14,111 nucleotides of DNA from Brevundimonas sp. Lineage in GTDB: Bacteria > Pseudomonadota > Alphaproteobacteria > Caulobacterales > Caulobacteraceae. Where the stretch lies: positions 1 through 14,111 of the forward strand of contig JAVHYH010000071.1 of assembly GCA_031119155.1 (NCBI GenBank). The letters are read 5' to 3'. The position numbers and the translations under genes were made by a program. The notes under the pieces are model-generated. The model searched no databases, was not told where the DNA came from, and worked only from the letters and a program-made list of their open reading frames with translations. Positions 1-6,198 of this stretch are shown piece by piece (position 1 is the stretch's first letter; each line of letters starts with the position of its first letter).

Positions 1-458
1 CCGAGATCGACGGCACCGACATCATCTACAAGAACCACTACGACATCGGCGTCGCGGTCGGCACCGACAAGGGTCTGGTGGTTCCGGTCCTGCGTGACGC
101 CGACCAGCTGTCGCTGGCCGGTATCGAAAAGGGCATCGGCGCGCTCGGCAAGGCCGCCCGTGACGGCGCCCTGACCCTGGACCAGCTGCAGGGCGGCACC
201 TTCACCATCACCAACGGCGGCACCTACGGCTCGCTGATGTCGACGCCGATCCTGAACGCGCCGCAGTCGGGCATCCTGGGCATGCACAACATCGTGCAGC
301 GCCCGATGGCCATCAACGGCGAGGTGAAGATCCGCCCGATGATGTACATCGCCCTCAGCTACGATCACCGCATCGTCGACGGCAAGGAAGCCGTGACCTT
401 CCTGGTCCGCGTCAAGGAACTGCTGGAAGACCCCGCGCGGGCCCTGCTGGACCTGTAA
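1..458 (+). CDS. odhB: 2-oxoglutarate dehydrogenase E2 (dihydrolipoyl succinyltransferase), C-terminal part
   Basis: C-terminal 151 residues of the E2 acyltransferase of the 2-oxoglutarate dehydrogenase complex, which moves the succinyl group from lipoyl-lysine to CoA in the TCA cycle. The 5' part, with the lipoyl and E1/E3-binding domains, lies outside the window; the frame is open from base 3. The catalytic-domain signature is clear: NGGTYGSLMSTPILNAPQSG, then YDHRIVDG, holding the active-site His (codon 366-368) and Asp (378-380), and the usual ending LLEDPARALLDL. The SLMSTPILN block and this C-terminus fit succinyl better than acetyl or branched-chain E2. A terminator follows at once. 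The E3 gene lpd, which often follows odhB, is not next. Soluble cytoplasmic complex. Family is certain; the succinyl assignment is very likely. Confidence 0.95.
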   Translation, partial: EIDGTDIIYKNHYDIGVAVGTDKGLVVPVLRDADQLSLAGIEKGIGALGKAARDGALTLDQLQGGTFTITNGGTYGSLMSTPILNAPQSGILGMHNIVQRPMAINGEVKIRPMMYIALSYDHRIVDGKEAVTFLVRVKELLEDPARALLDL

Positions 459-480
459 GGCCGGTCTTTTGACTGACATT

Positions 481-514
481 GAAACGGCGGTCGTCGAAGG
501 GCGGCCGCCGTTTT
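481..514 (+). terminator. Rho-independent terminator of odhB
   Basis: A 10-bp stem (484-493 with 502-511, one G-T pair) around the 8-base loop TCGAAGGG. The stem is followed by TTTT (511-514) and preceded by GAAA, so A-T pairs can extend it. It lies 25 bases after the odhB stop and separates it from the toxin-antitoxin module. Confidence 0.85.
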
Positions 515-550
515 CAATTGCGGCGGGCGCGGACCCTGCCGCGCCTCTGA

Positions 551-596
551 TTGCAGAACATTGGTCGCAGGATTAGTATCTACATCTCGTAGATAC
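551..596 (+). promoter_or_regulatory. vapBC promoter with palindromic operator
   Basis: A perfect inverted repeat, GTATCTAC-ATCTC-GTAGATAC, spans 576-596, with 8-bp arms and a 5-base centre. It overlaps a plausible -10 (TAGTAT, 574-579) that lies 17 bases after a weak -35 (TTGCAG, 551-556). The vapB ribosome site (GGAG, 597-600) and ATG (607) follow directly. Such operators in VapBC modules are bound by the VapB/VapBC complex for autorepression (known for the family). The palindrome is seen; the role is inferred. Confidence 0.75.
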
Positions 597-606
597 GGAG
601 GTCGCC

Positions 607-885
607 ATGCCCGATCCTGTGCGTGGCGTGGCCGAGACGGCCAAAATCTTTACCCACGGCGGCAGCCAGGCCGTCCGCCTGCCCAAGGCGTTTCGCTTCG
701 AGGGCAAGGAAGTCCGCATCCGCAAGGAGGGGGACGCGGTGGTGCTGGAGCCGGTCGAGCCGAAACCCCGGCGCCCCCGGACCCCTGAGGAATGGGATGC
801 GTTCTGGGCCGAACTGGATGCGCTCAGCGACACGCCGTTCCCGGATCCGCCCCCCCAGACGATTACACCGGTCAAGTCGTGGTGA
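607..885 (+). CDS. vapB: VapB-type antitoxin (AbrB/MazE-like DNA-binding fold)
   Basis: A 92-residue antitoxin that should neutralise the VapC toxin encoded next and repress the operon. Residues about 12-48 form a swapped-hairpin SpoVT/AbrB-type domain (AKIFTHGGSQAVRLPKAFRF, then EVRIRKEGDAVVLEP), in which the SQAVRLPK block is the VapB hallmark. The C-terminal part is acidic and aromatic (EEWDAFWAELDAL, about 61-73) and is the likely clamp that enters the VapC active site. A good ribosome site (GGAG) is 6 bases before the ATG. The stop TGA shares its final A with the VapC start (TGATG), so the pair is translationally coupled. Local base composition looks less G+C-rich than the flanking metabolic genes, consistent with a mobile module, though no mobility gene is present. 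Confidence 0.9.
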   Translation: MPDPVRGVAETAKIFTHGGSQAVRLPKAFRFEGKEVRIRKEGDAVVLEPVEPKPRRPRTPEEWDAFWAELDALSDTPFPDPPPQTITPVKSW

Positions 886-1343
886 TGCTGGCGCTCGATT
901 CCTCGACGTTCGTCGAGATCATGCGGGCTCGAAACCGGACAGTCCAGCAGGCCTTCATGGCCTTGGATACGGAACAATCGCCCGTCGTGGCGTCTGTTCT
1001 GGTGCTCCACGAACTGCTCAGCGGCGCAAGGCTTGGCGACAATCCGGCTGGCGAGCGCGCCAAGGTCGAACGGGTGTTGCGAGGGATCGATGTCGTCGCG
1101 CTGGAACCGTCAGATATCGAGTTCACGGCGAAGGTTCGTGCAGACCTTAGGCGTCAGGGGCGGCCGATCGGGGACGTTGATGCCCTCATCGCCGGTCAGG
1201 CTCTGGCACGAGGCTGGACGCTGGTGACGCGGAACGTCAAACATTTCGGACGGGTTGAGGGGCTGTCGCTGATCGACTGGGCGGTCGGCCCGGAGCCGCT
1301 GTCCGCAGAGGCCGTAGCGGCGAGGGTGCGTGAGGGGGAATAG
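885..1343 (+). CDS. vapC: VapC-type PIN-domain ribonuclease toxin
   Basis: A 152-residue PIN-domain endoribonuclease; VapC toxins cleave RNA, often initiator tRNA or the sarcin-ricin loop (family knowledge; target here unknown). The acidic metal site is intact: D5 in MLALDSSTF, E43 in VLHELLSG, D97 and D99 in RPIGDVDALIAGQA, then the terminal motif LVTRNVKHFGRVEGLSLIDW. Start: the frame is open further upstream, but ATG 885 overlaps the VapB stop by one base and gives the standard PIN N-terminus, so the upstream extension was discarded. About 20 residues run past the usual PIN end (GPEPLSAEAVAARVREGE). A single base separates its stop from the next start, so three genes may share a transcript. 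Confidence 0.92.
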   Translation: MLALDSSTFVEIMRARNRTVQQAFMALDTEQSPVVASVLVLHELLSGARLGDNPAGERAKVERVLRGIDVVALEPSDIEFTAKVRADLRRQGRPIGDVDALIAGQALARGWTLVTRNVKHFGRVEGLSLIDWAVGPEPLSAEAVAARVREGE

Positions 1344-1344
1344 G

Positions 1345-1782
1345 ATGAGCCTGGTCGAGATCGCCCGTTTCAGCGACGTCTATGAAGCCGACCTCGCGGC
1401 GGCCTTCCTCGAATCCCACGGCATTCCGGTTTCGGTGACCGAGCGGCACCAGACGACCATTGATCCCCTGATGCAGCGGGCGCTCGGCATTCGGATCATG
1501 GGGTCGGCGACCAATTTCGATGCCGCAAGGGATTTGTTGGCTCGCGCGAGATCCGGCGAGTTCGCCAGCGATGAAGGAGAACCGGTCGAGGAGAGCCCGC
1601 ATACGCGGACCTTTGCCTTGGGCGCACTCTTCGGCCTGCTGGCTGCGGGTGGGGGACTATTCTGGGGGACGAGCCGGCCGCGACGCCTCAGACTGGTTCA
1701 TTGGATTGGCGTTGGCCTGATCGCCACCGCAGCCTTGCTCTTCATCTATGTGCTGACGCTCGGCTTCTCCAGCTGGGTCTAA
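1345..1782 (+). CDS. DUF2007-domain protein with two C-terminal membrane segments
   Basis: A 145-residue protein. Residues 1-68 match the small DUF2007 domain (annotated as putative signal transducing protein): a ferredoxin-like fold starting VEIARFSDVYEADLAAAFLE, with the conserved drift 'move up residues, find the shorter-lived partner in the other chain' absent; no biochemical function is known. An acidic linker (about 71-86) leads to two predicted membrane helices, about 89-108 and 119-141, so the domain should sit on the cytoplasmic face. A GTG 15 bases upstream in frame is possible, but ATG 1345 is preferred because GAGGGGGA (1332-1339) is well placed before it. It starts one base after the vapC stop. 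Its TAA (1780-1782) overlaps the stop of the convergent CoA-transferase gene. Any functional link to VapBC is unproven. Confidence 0.75.
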   Translation: MSLVEIARFSDVYEADLAAAFLESHGIPVSVTERHQTTIDPLMQRALGIRIMGSATNFDAARDLLARARSGEFASDEGEPVEESPHTRTFALGALFGLLAAGGGLFWGTSRPRRLRLVHWIGVGLIATAALLFIYVLTLGFSSWV

Positions 1783-2990
1783 CCCTTCAGCCCACCCAGC
1801 ACCTCGTCCGTATCCGCCCCCAGCGCCGGTGGCGCGCGGTCATAGGAGACGGGCGTCTTCGACATCCGGATCGGCGAGGCGACGGTGCGGACCGGGCCGT
1901 CGAGGTCGGCGCGGGTTTGCTGCACTTCCAGCCCGCGATGCACGGCCTGAGGCTCCTCGAACACCTGATCGATGGTGTTGACCGGACCACAGGGCACACC
2001 TGCCGCCTCCAGCATGGCCATCAACGCCTTCATGCTGTGCTTGCCGGTCAGGGCGGACAGGGTGGGGGTCAGGTCGTCACGATGCGCGACCCGCTGGGCG
2101 TTGGTGGCGAAGCGTTCATCGGTCCCGAGGCTCTCCACCCCCAGCGCCAGACAGAGGGCGCGGTATTGGCCGTCATTGCCCACCGCGATCACCACCATGC
2201 CGTCGCTGCACGGGAAGGGCTGGTAGGGGGCCAGGTTGGGGTGGGCGTTGCCCATCCGCGTCGGCGCCTTGCCCGAGACGAACCAGTTGGCCGCCTGATT
2301 GGCCAGCATGGCCGCCTGGACGTCGAACAGGGCGATGTCGATATGCTGGCCTTCGCCCGAGGCCCGCGCATGCAGCAGGGCGGCCATGATGGCGTTCGAC
2401 GCATACAGGCCGGTGAACAGGTCCACGACCGCCACGCCGACCTTCATCGGCTCGGCGCCGGGCGCGCCGTCGGGCTGGCCGGTGATGGACATCAGCCCGC
2501 CCATGGCCTGGATCATATAGTCGTAACCCGCGCGGTGGGCGTCCGGCCCGTCCTGACCGAAGCCGGTGATGGAGCAGTAGACCAGCTTCGGATTGACCGC
2601 CGACAGTCCGGCGTAGTCGAGGCCGTATTTGCGCAGGCCGCCGGTCTTGAAATTCTCGACCACCACATCGCAGGTCTTCGCCAGCTCACGCACGGCGGCG
2701 GCGCCTTCGGGCGAGGCGATATCCAGCTCGACCGACTTCTTGCCCCGGTTGGCGCACAGGAAATAGGCGGCGTCGCCCTTCGATCCGTCGGCCTTGGTGG
2801 TGAAGGGCGGGCCCCACTGGCGGGTGTCGTCGCCTACGCCGGGCCGCTCGATCTTGATCACCTCAGCGCCGAGGTCGGCCAAGGTCTGGGTCGCCCACGG
2901 ACCGGCCAGCACGCGGCTGAGATCGAGAACGCGAACGCCGGAGAGGGGGCCGGAAGAGGTGATTGGTGATTGGTGGTTGGTGGTTGGCAA
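1779..2990 (-). CDS. Family III CoA-transferase (CaiB/BaiF), possibly succinyl-CoA:glutarate CoA-transferase
   Basis: A 403-residue family III CoA-transferase, which swaps CoA between an acyl-CoA and a free carboxylate through an aspartyl-CoA intermediate. Family blocks are PLSGVRVLDLSRVLAGPWAT (15-34), LGAEVIKIERPGVGDDTR (40-57), VENFKTGGLRKYGLDY (111-126), and KVGVAVVDLFTGLYA, with D190 as the probable nucleophile; GEGQHIDIALFD follows. Nearby gcdH suggests glutarate as substrate, as in SUGCT-like enzymes; this is inference. The only start codon between the upstream in-frame TAG (3024-3026) and the conserved region is TTG 2990. No ribosome site is evident, and residues 2-12 (PTTNHQSPITS) are encoded by a heptamer repeat, so the true N-terminus is uncertain. 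The stop overlaps the DUF2007 stop. Confidence 0.88.
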   Translation of the reverse strand: MPTTNHQSPITSSGPLSGVRVLDLSRVLAGPWATQTLADLGAEVIKIERPGVGDDTRQWGPPFTTKADGSKGDAAYFLCANRGKKSVELDIASPEGAAAVRELAKTCDVVVENFKTGGLRKYGLDYAGLSAVNPKLVYCSITGFGQDGPDAHRAGYDYMIQAMGGLMSITGQPDGAPGAEPMKVGVAVVDLFTGLYASNAIMAALLHARASGEGQHIDIALFDVQAAMLANQAANWFVSGKAPTRMGNAHPNLAPYQPFPCSDGMVVIAVGNDGQYRALCLALGVESLGTDERFATNAQRVAHRDDLTPTLSALTGKHSMKALMAMLEAAGVPCGPVNTIDQVFEEPQAVHRGLEVQQTRADLDGPVRTVASPIRMSKTPVSYDRAPPALGADTDEVLGGLKG

Positions 2991-3067
2991 GATCGGCGTC
3001 CACGGTGGGCTGGAACGATAGCTCTATCGTTCGATCAGGCCTCTAGCCACCAATCACCAATCACCTC
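2956..3067. repeat. Nested inverted repeat filling the DUF6356/CoA-transferase gap
   Basis: Perfect 21-base arms (2956-2976 and 3047-3067, inverted) enclose 70 bases. Near the middle is a second palindrome, GAACGATAG-CT-CTATCGTTC (3013-3032). The left arm is part of a tandem heptamer: GATTGGT twice, then GGTTGGT and GGTTGGC (2961-2988). The right arm has two GATTGGT copies on the minus strand. One end lies inside the 5' end of the CoA-transferase frame; the other overlaps the DUF6356 stop codon by two bases. It could be a small palindromic repeat element, a processing or termination hairpin, or an operator. Structure is seen; role unknown. Confidence 0.8.
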
Positions 3068-3329
3068 AAAGCCCCACGTCCCAGACGCCCGCGTCGCGCA
3101 TGCGGCAGTCGCGGGCTTCCTCGGCGCGGCCGCCCATTTCGCGGGCCATGGATTTGATCTCGTTCGAGACGGTGGCCTTGTGCACGCCCGGCACGAAGGC
3201 GTGGGCGAAGGCGCAGGCGGACAGGCGGGCCAGCTTGAAGCCGAAGCCCATGGCCTGGCCCATATGCTGGAAATAGCTCTCGCCGACTTCCCGCGGGTGA
3301 TCGGCGAACAGGCGTTTCAGCATGCGCAT
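3066..3329 (-). CDS. DUF6356 family small protein
   Basis: An 87-residue protein of unknown function. The N-terminal pattern MRMLKRLFADHPREVGESYF, followed by HMGQAMGFGFKLARLSACAF and a short hydrophobic stretch to FVPGVH, matches the DUF6356 family of small alphaproteobacterial proteins, in which a conserved 'LF.HP..VGE.Y' start precedes a semi-hydrophobic helix (about 25-47). The C-terminal half is charged (SNEIKSMAREMGGRAEEARD). Two ATGs are possible (3329 and 3323); neither has a strong ribosome site. It lies between the divergent gcdH and the CoA-transferase gene, and could share a transcript with the latter, although the inverted repeat between them may interrupt it. Recognition is from pattern memory, so moderately sure. 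Confidence 0.7.
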   Translation of the reverse strand: MRMLKRLFADHPREVGESYFQHMGQAMGFGFKLARLSACAFAHAFVPGVHKATVSNEIKSMAREMGGRAEEARDCRMRDAGVWDVGL

Positions 3330-3469
3330 GGTGGATCGGGCCTGACTTGCCGCGGGCGCTCCCTCTACCCGCGAGCGCCATTCTGGCCTAAACCGCGCAA
3401 TAGAACAGGGGGCTGATCGTCACGGATGCTCACGATCGCCTGAACCCCGCACCGACAGGAAACACCACC

Positions 3470-4660
3470 ATGGCCGACGGCTCGAACGCTTCCCAGAAGA
3501 CCTTCCGCTGGGAAGACCCGCTGGATCTGGACGGCCGCCTGACGGACGACGAGCGGATGATCCAGGAGGCGGCGCGCGGCTATGCCCGCGACAGGCTGCT
3601 GCCGCGCGTGGTCGCCGCCTTCCGGGACGAGACCTTCGATCGCGCCATCATGACCGAGATGGGCGAGATGGGCTTCCTCGGCGCGACCCTGCCGGAACAG
3701 TACGGCGGCGCGGGCGCCAGCCATGTCGCCTATGGCCTGATCGCGCGCGAGATCGAGGCGGTCGATTCGGGCTACCGCTCGGCCATGTCGGTGCAGTCGT
3801 CGCTGGCCATGTACCCGATCTACGCCTTCGGTTCGGAAGAGCAGAAAATGCGCTTCCTGCCCCGCATGGCGGCGGGCGAACTGATCGGCTGCTTCGGCCT
3901 GACCGAGGCCGACGGCGGCTCGGACCCGGCTTCGATGAAGACCAAGGCGGTCAAGGTCGAGGGCGGCTATCGCCTGAACGGCGCCAAATACTGGATCACC
4001 AACTCGCCGATCAGCGACCTCGCCGTTGTCTGGGCCAAGCTGGATGACGTCATCCGCGGCTTCATCGTCGAGCGCGGCATGGACGGTTTCACCACCGACA
4101 AGATCGGCGACAAGCTCTCCTTGCGCGCCTCGATCACCGGCGACATCGGCCTGAACGACGTCTTCGTGCCGGAAGAGAACCTGCTGCCGAACGTGAAGGG
4201 CCTGCGCGGGCCGTTCTCCTGCCTGAACAAGGCGCGTTACGGGATTTCGTGGGGCGCGATGGGCGCCGCCGAGTTCTGCTTCCACGCGACACGAGACTAT
4301 GTGGCGGAGCGCATGCTGTTCGGCCGCCCGCTGTCCTCGCGCCAGCTGGTGCAGAAGAAGCTGGCCGACATGCAGACCGAAATCTTCCTCGGCTTCGAGG
4401 GCGCGCTGGCGCTGGGCCGTCGTCTGGACAACGGCGACTGGTGTCCGGAGGCCATCTCGATGATGAAGCGCAACAACTGCGGCAAGGCCCTGGCCATCGC
4501 CCGTGAGGCCCGCGACATGCATGGCGGCGCCGGCATCACCGGCGAGCTGCACGTGATGCGCCACGCCATGAACCTCGAGACGGTCAACACCTACGAAGGC
4601 GCGCACGACGTCCACGCCCTGATCCTGGGCCGGGCGATCACGGGCGAGAGCGCTTTCTAG
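3470..4660 (+). CDS. gcdH: Glutaryl-CoA dehydrogenase
   Basis: A 396-residue FAD-dependent acyl-CoA dehydrogenase that oxidises and decarboxylates glutaryl-CoA to crotonyl-CoA in lysine, hydroxylysine and tryptophan catabolism. Specific features separate it from general acyl-CoA dehydrogenases: SGYRSAMSVQSSLAM, with R103 at the position that binds the substrate gamma-carboxylate, and NTYEGAHDVHALILGRAITG with catalytic base E376, close to the mammalian enzyme. FAD-binding blocks are present (GCFGLTEADGGSDPASM 140-156, YWITNSPISDLAVVWAK 174-190). Full length with no N-terminal targeting extension. The ATG follows AGGA (3457-3460) at good spacing. Divergent from DUF6356 across 140 bases that should hold both promoters; none is convincing. 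Electrons would pass to ETF. Confidence 0.95.
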   Translation: MADGSNASQKTFRWEDPLDLDGRLTDDERMIQEAARGYARDRLLPRVVAAFRDETFDRAIMTEMGEMGFLGATLPEQYGGAGASHVAYGLIAREIEAVDSGYRSAMSVQSSLAMYPIYAFGSEEQKMRFLPRMAAGELIGCFGLTEADGGSDPASMKTKAVKVEGGYRLNGAKYWITNSPISDLAVVWAKLDDVIRGFIVERGMDGFTTDKIGDKLSLRASITGDIGLNDVFVPEENLLPNVKGLRGPFSCLNKARYGISWGAMGAAEFCFHATRDYVAERMLFGRPLSSRQLVQKKLADMQTEIFLGFEGALALGRRLDNGDWCPEAISMMKRNNCGKALAIAREARDMHGGAGITGELHVMRHAMNLETVNTYEGAHDVHALILGRAITGESAF

Positions 4661-4678
4661 CGAGGGGCGCTGCGCGCC

Positions 4679-4717
4679 GCGCTAACGCTCGGCTCGCGGA
4701 GCCTCGCTGCTTGAGCG
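4679..4717 (+). repeat. 39-base structured repeat, copy A
   Basis: This copy matches the reverse complement of 13975-14013 at 32 of 39 positions with no gaps; the last 15 bases, CTCGCTGCTTGAGCG, are identical. It holds a 5-bp hairpin with a GCG loop (GGCTC-GCG-GAGCC, 4691-4703) and outer complementary ends CGCT (4680-4683) and AGCG (4714-4717). It lies between gcdH and the convergent NTF2-like gene, ending two bases before the latter's stop codon. Another 7-bp inverted pair, AGCGAGG/CCTCGCT (4659-4665 and 4702-4708), begins in the gcdH stop codon. It may end transcription, but there is no T-run. Confidence 0.75.
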
Positions 4718-4719
4718 AG

Positions 4720-5205
4720 TCACTGCGCGCTGGCCGCCGCGTCCAACGTCTCGCAGCCGTGGGTGCGCTGGTTCCAGGTCAGGCTGGTGATTTTCCAGAC
4801 GCCGTTGGTCCGGGCGAGGCCGAAATGGTCGATCCCGCAATGGTTCACCCGGCCGTTGATCCCGAACACATACTGGCCCCAGACCATGGCGACGTCGCCG
4901 TCGATGGCGACCGTGGGAGCGATCATCACTTCTTCCAGCCGCTCCGGCCCCGGCGCGAGGCCCCCGGCGAACTGCTGGAAGGTGATCCGGGCGATGTGGT
5001 TCTGGCCATCCTCCCGTTCATGGACCACGGTCAACCGCGCCGCCGGATCGAAATGGGCGTCCAGCCCGGCGGGGCTGCGGGCGGCGAGGGCGTCGAACAC
5101 GGCGTTGACCGGGACCAGCACCGCCGCGCCTTCCGCCGAGGTCGGATCGACGGCGCCGCTCGGGGCGGCCTGAAGGGCGAGGGCGAGAACGGCGGCTGTG
5201 ATCAT
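4720..5205 (-). CDS. Exported NTF2/SnoaL-like protein
   Basis: A 161-residue protein with a signal peptide-like start (MITAAVLALALQAAPSGA, cleavage near residue 18) and a cone-fold NTF2/SnoaL-like body of about 125 residues. Pattern: a helix bringing VPVNAVFDALAARSPAGLDA, then strand blocks LTVVHERED, EEVMIAPTVAIDGDVAMVWG and WKITSLTWNQRTHGC. The family includes isomerases, binding proteins and many proteins of unknown role; the catalytic identity cannot be read here. Likely periplasmic. ATG 5205 has a strong ribosome site, AGGAG, 8 bases upstream. Two cysteines, one in VNHCGID and one in RTHGCETL, could form a disulfide after export. It is divergent from the two-component operon over 173 bases, so it could be under its control (inference). 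Confidence 0.8.
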   Translation of the reverse strand: MITAAVLALALQAAPSGAVDPTSAEGAAVLVPVNAVFDALAARSPAGLDAHFDPAARLTVVHEREDGQNHIARITFQQFAGGLAPGPERLEEVMIAPTVAIDGDVAMVWGQYVFGINGRVNHCGIDHFGLARTNGVWKITSLTWNQRTHGCETLDAAASAQ

Positions 5206-5378
5206 CGGGCGTCTCCTGCTCGGTGGACGGTAACATGCGGCCGCCGCTCCGCAACCGCTGTTCGATCAGGAAGAATCAGCTTCGCTCGCGCCCGCGCGGG
5301 GGCAGGGTAGCGATCAGGGACGTGAAGCATTGCCATTGCGCATCAACGTCCTATCGTTCGACCGACGGGAGGCGACGC

Positions 5379-6191
5379 ATGGACGGTGAAGCGACGACCG
5401 CGGGGGATGAGTCCTTCGCCCGACTGCGCGAGGTCTTCGCGGGCCGCGTCGCCCTGCTGCTGGAGGACGATCCGGACCTGTCCGAACACGTCGCCGAGCG
5501 TCTGCTGCGGGCCGGTTTCGCGACGGTGGACCGGATCGACCGGGGCGAGGCCGCGCTCGAGGCGACGGCGGGCCGGGCCTATGACGTGCTGATCCTCGAC
5601 CGGATGACCAACGGGCTGGACGGGCTGGAGACGCTGAAGCGCCTGCGCGCCTCCAGCGGGCCGTCCGCCGACGCCCCCGCCCTGATGCTGACGGCGCTGG
5701 GCGGCGAGCGGCAGAAGGTCGAGGGGCTGCTGGAGGGGGCGGACGACTATCTGGCCAAGCCTGTCGGGGACGAGGAGCTGCTGGCCCGCATCGCCGCCCA
5801 GCTGCGCCGCGCCGCCCGCAGCGCGAAGCCGGTCAACGCCGATCTGGTCAACGGCCCCTTCCGCCTGTCCTTCGGCGCCCGGACGGTGAAGCTGGAGCTG
5901 CCGGACGTGTCGCGGGTCATCGACCTGTCGCCGCTGGAATTCGCCATCGTCTGCGAGCTGATGAGCGCGCGGGGCCAGCCGGTGACCAAGGCCATGCTGT
6001 GGGACCGGTGCTGGGTGGAGTGGAACTTCCTGCCCGACAATTTCGTCAACATCATCGACGCCCGCATCAGCGCCTTGCGCCGGCGGCTGAAGGAGCAGGC
6101 GCCGGAACTGGGCGAGGACCTGCACCCCCTGATCGTCTCTGCGCGCAGCCAGAGCCTGGTGTTCCGCGACCTGTCCGACCGGGCGGGCTGA
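5379..6191 (+). CDS. OmpR-class response regulator
   Basis: A 270-residue two-component regulator: receiver domain about 24-143, winged-helix DNA-binding domain about 157-263. The phosphorylation site is complete: acidic pocket E29/D30/D31 (LLLEDDPDL), acceptor D74 (VLILDRMTNGLDGLE), T105 (LMLTALG) and K127 (YLAKPVGDEELLARI). In the output domain, the recognition-helix block NFVNIIDARISALRRRLK is recognisable, but the usual final GVGYRL hairpin is replaced by SARSQSLVF, so the wing is atypical. The frame is open upstream, yet ATG 5379 was chosen for its ribosome site GGGAGG (5367-5372) and the normal N-terminus. A weak promoter could lie at 5330-5357 (TTGCCA and CCTATCGT). Seven bases separate it from its kinase gene. 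Target genes are unknown. Confidence 0.92.
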   Translation: MDGEATTAGDESFARLREVFAGRVALLLEDDPDLSEHVAERLLRAGFATVDRIDRGEAALEATAGRAYDVLILDRMTNGLDGLETLKRLRASSGPSADAPALMLTALGGERQKVEGLLEGADDYLAKPVGDEELLARIAAQLRRAARSAKPVNADLVNGPFRLSFGARTVKLELPDVSRVIDLSPLEFAIVCELMSARGQPVTKAMLWDRCWVEWNFLPDNFVNIIDARISALRRRLKEQAPELGEDLHPLIVSARSQSLVFRDLSDRAG

Positions 6192-6198
6192 GCGGCGC

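Noticed and set aside
792..884. Upstream extension of the VapC frame
   Set aside because: It overlaps vapB coding sequence, and the added residues have no PIN-domain character; the TGATG junction gives the normal start.
1330..1344. GTG start five codons upstream of the DUF2007 ATG
   Set aside because: It overlaps the vapC end and the ribosome site itself; ATG 1345 has the better spacing.
1701..2969. A 422-codon plus-strand open frame
   Set aside because: Antisense to the CoA-transferase gene, whose family blocks are unmistakable; the translation has no domain-like pattern.
3415..3437. Inverted half-sites GATCGT and ACGATC upstream of gcdH
   Set aside because: Only 6 bp with 11 bases between; too short to stand out by chance in 14 kb, so not called an operator.
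3365..4615. A 416-codon minus-strand open frame
   Set aside because: Antisense to gcdH; low-complexity His/Arg/Val-rich translation and no ribosome site.
5351..5361. CTATCGTTCGA shared with 3024-3034
   Set aside because: Many 11-base matches are expected by chance in a window this size, and the contexts differ.
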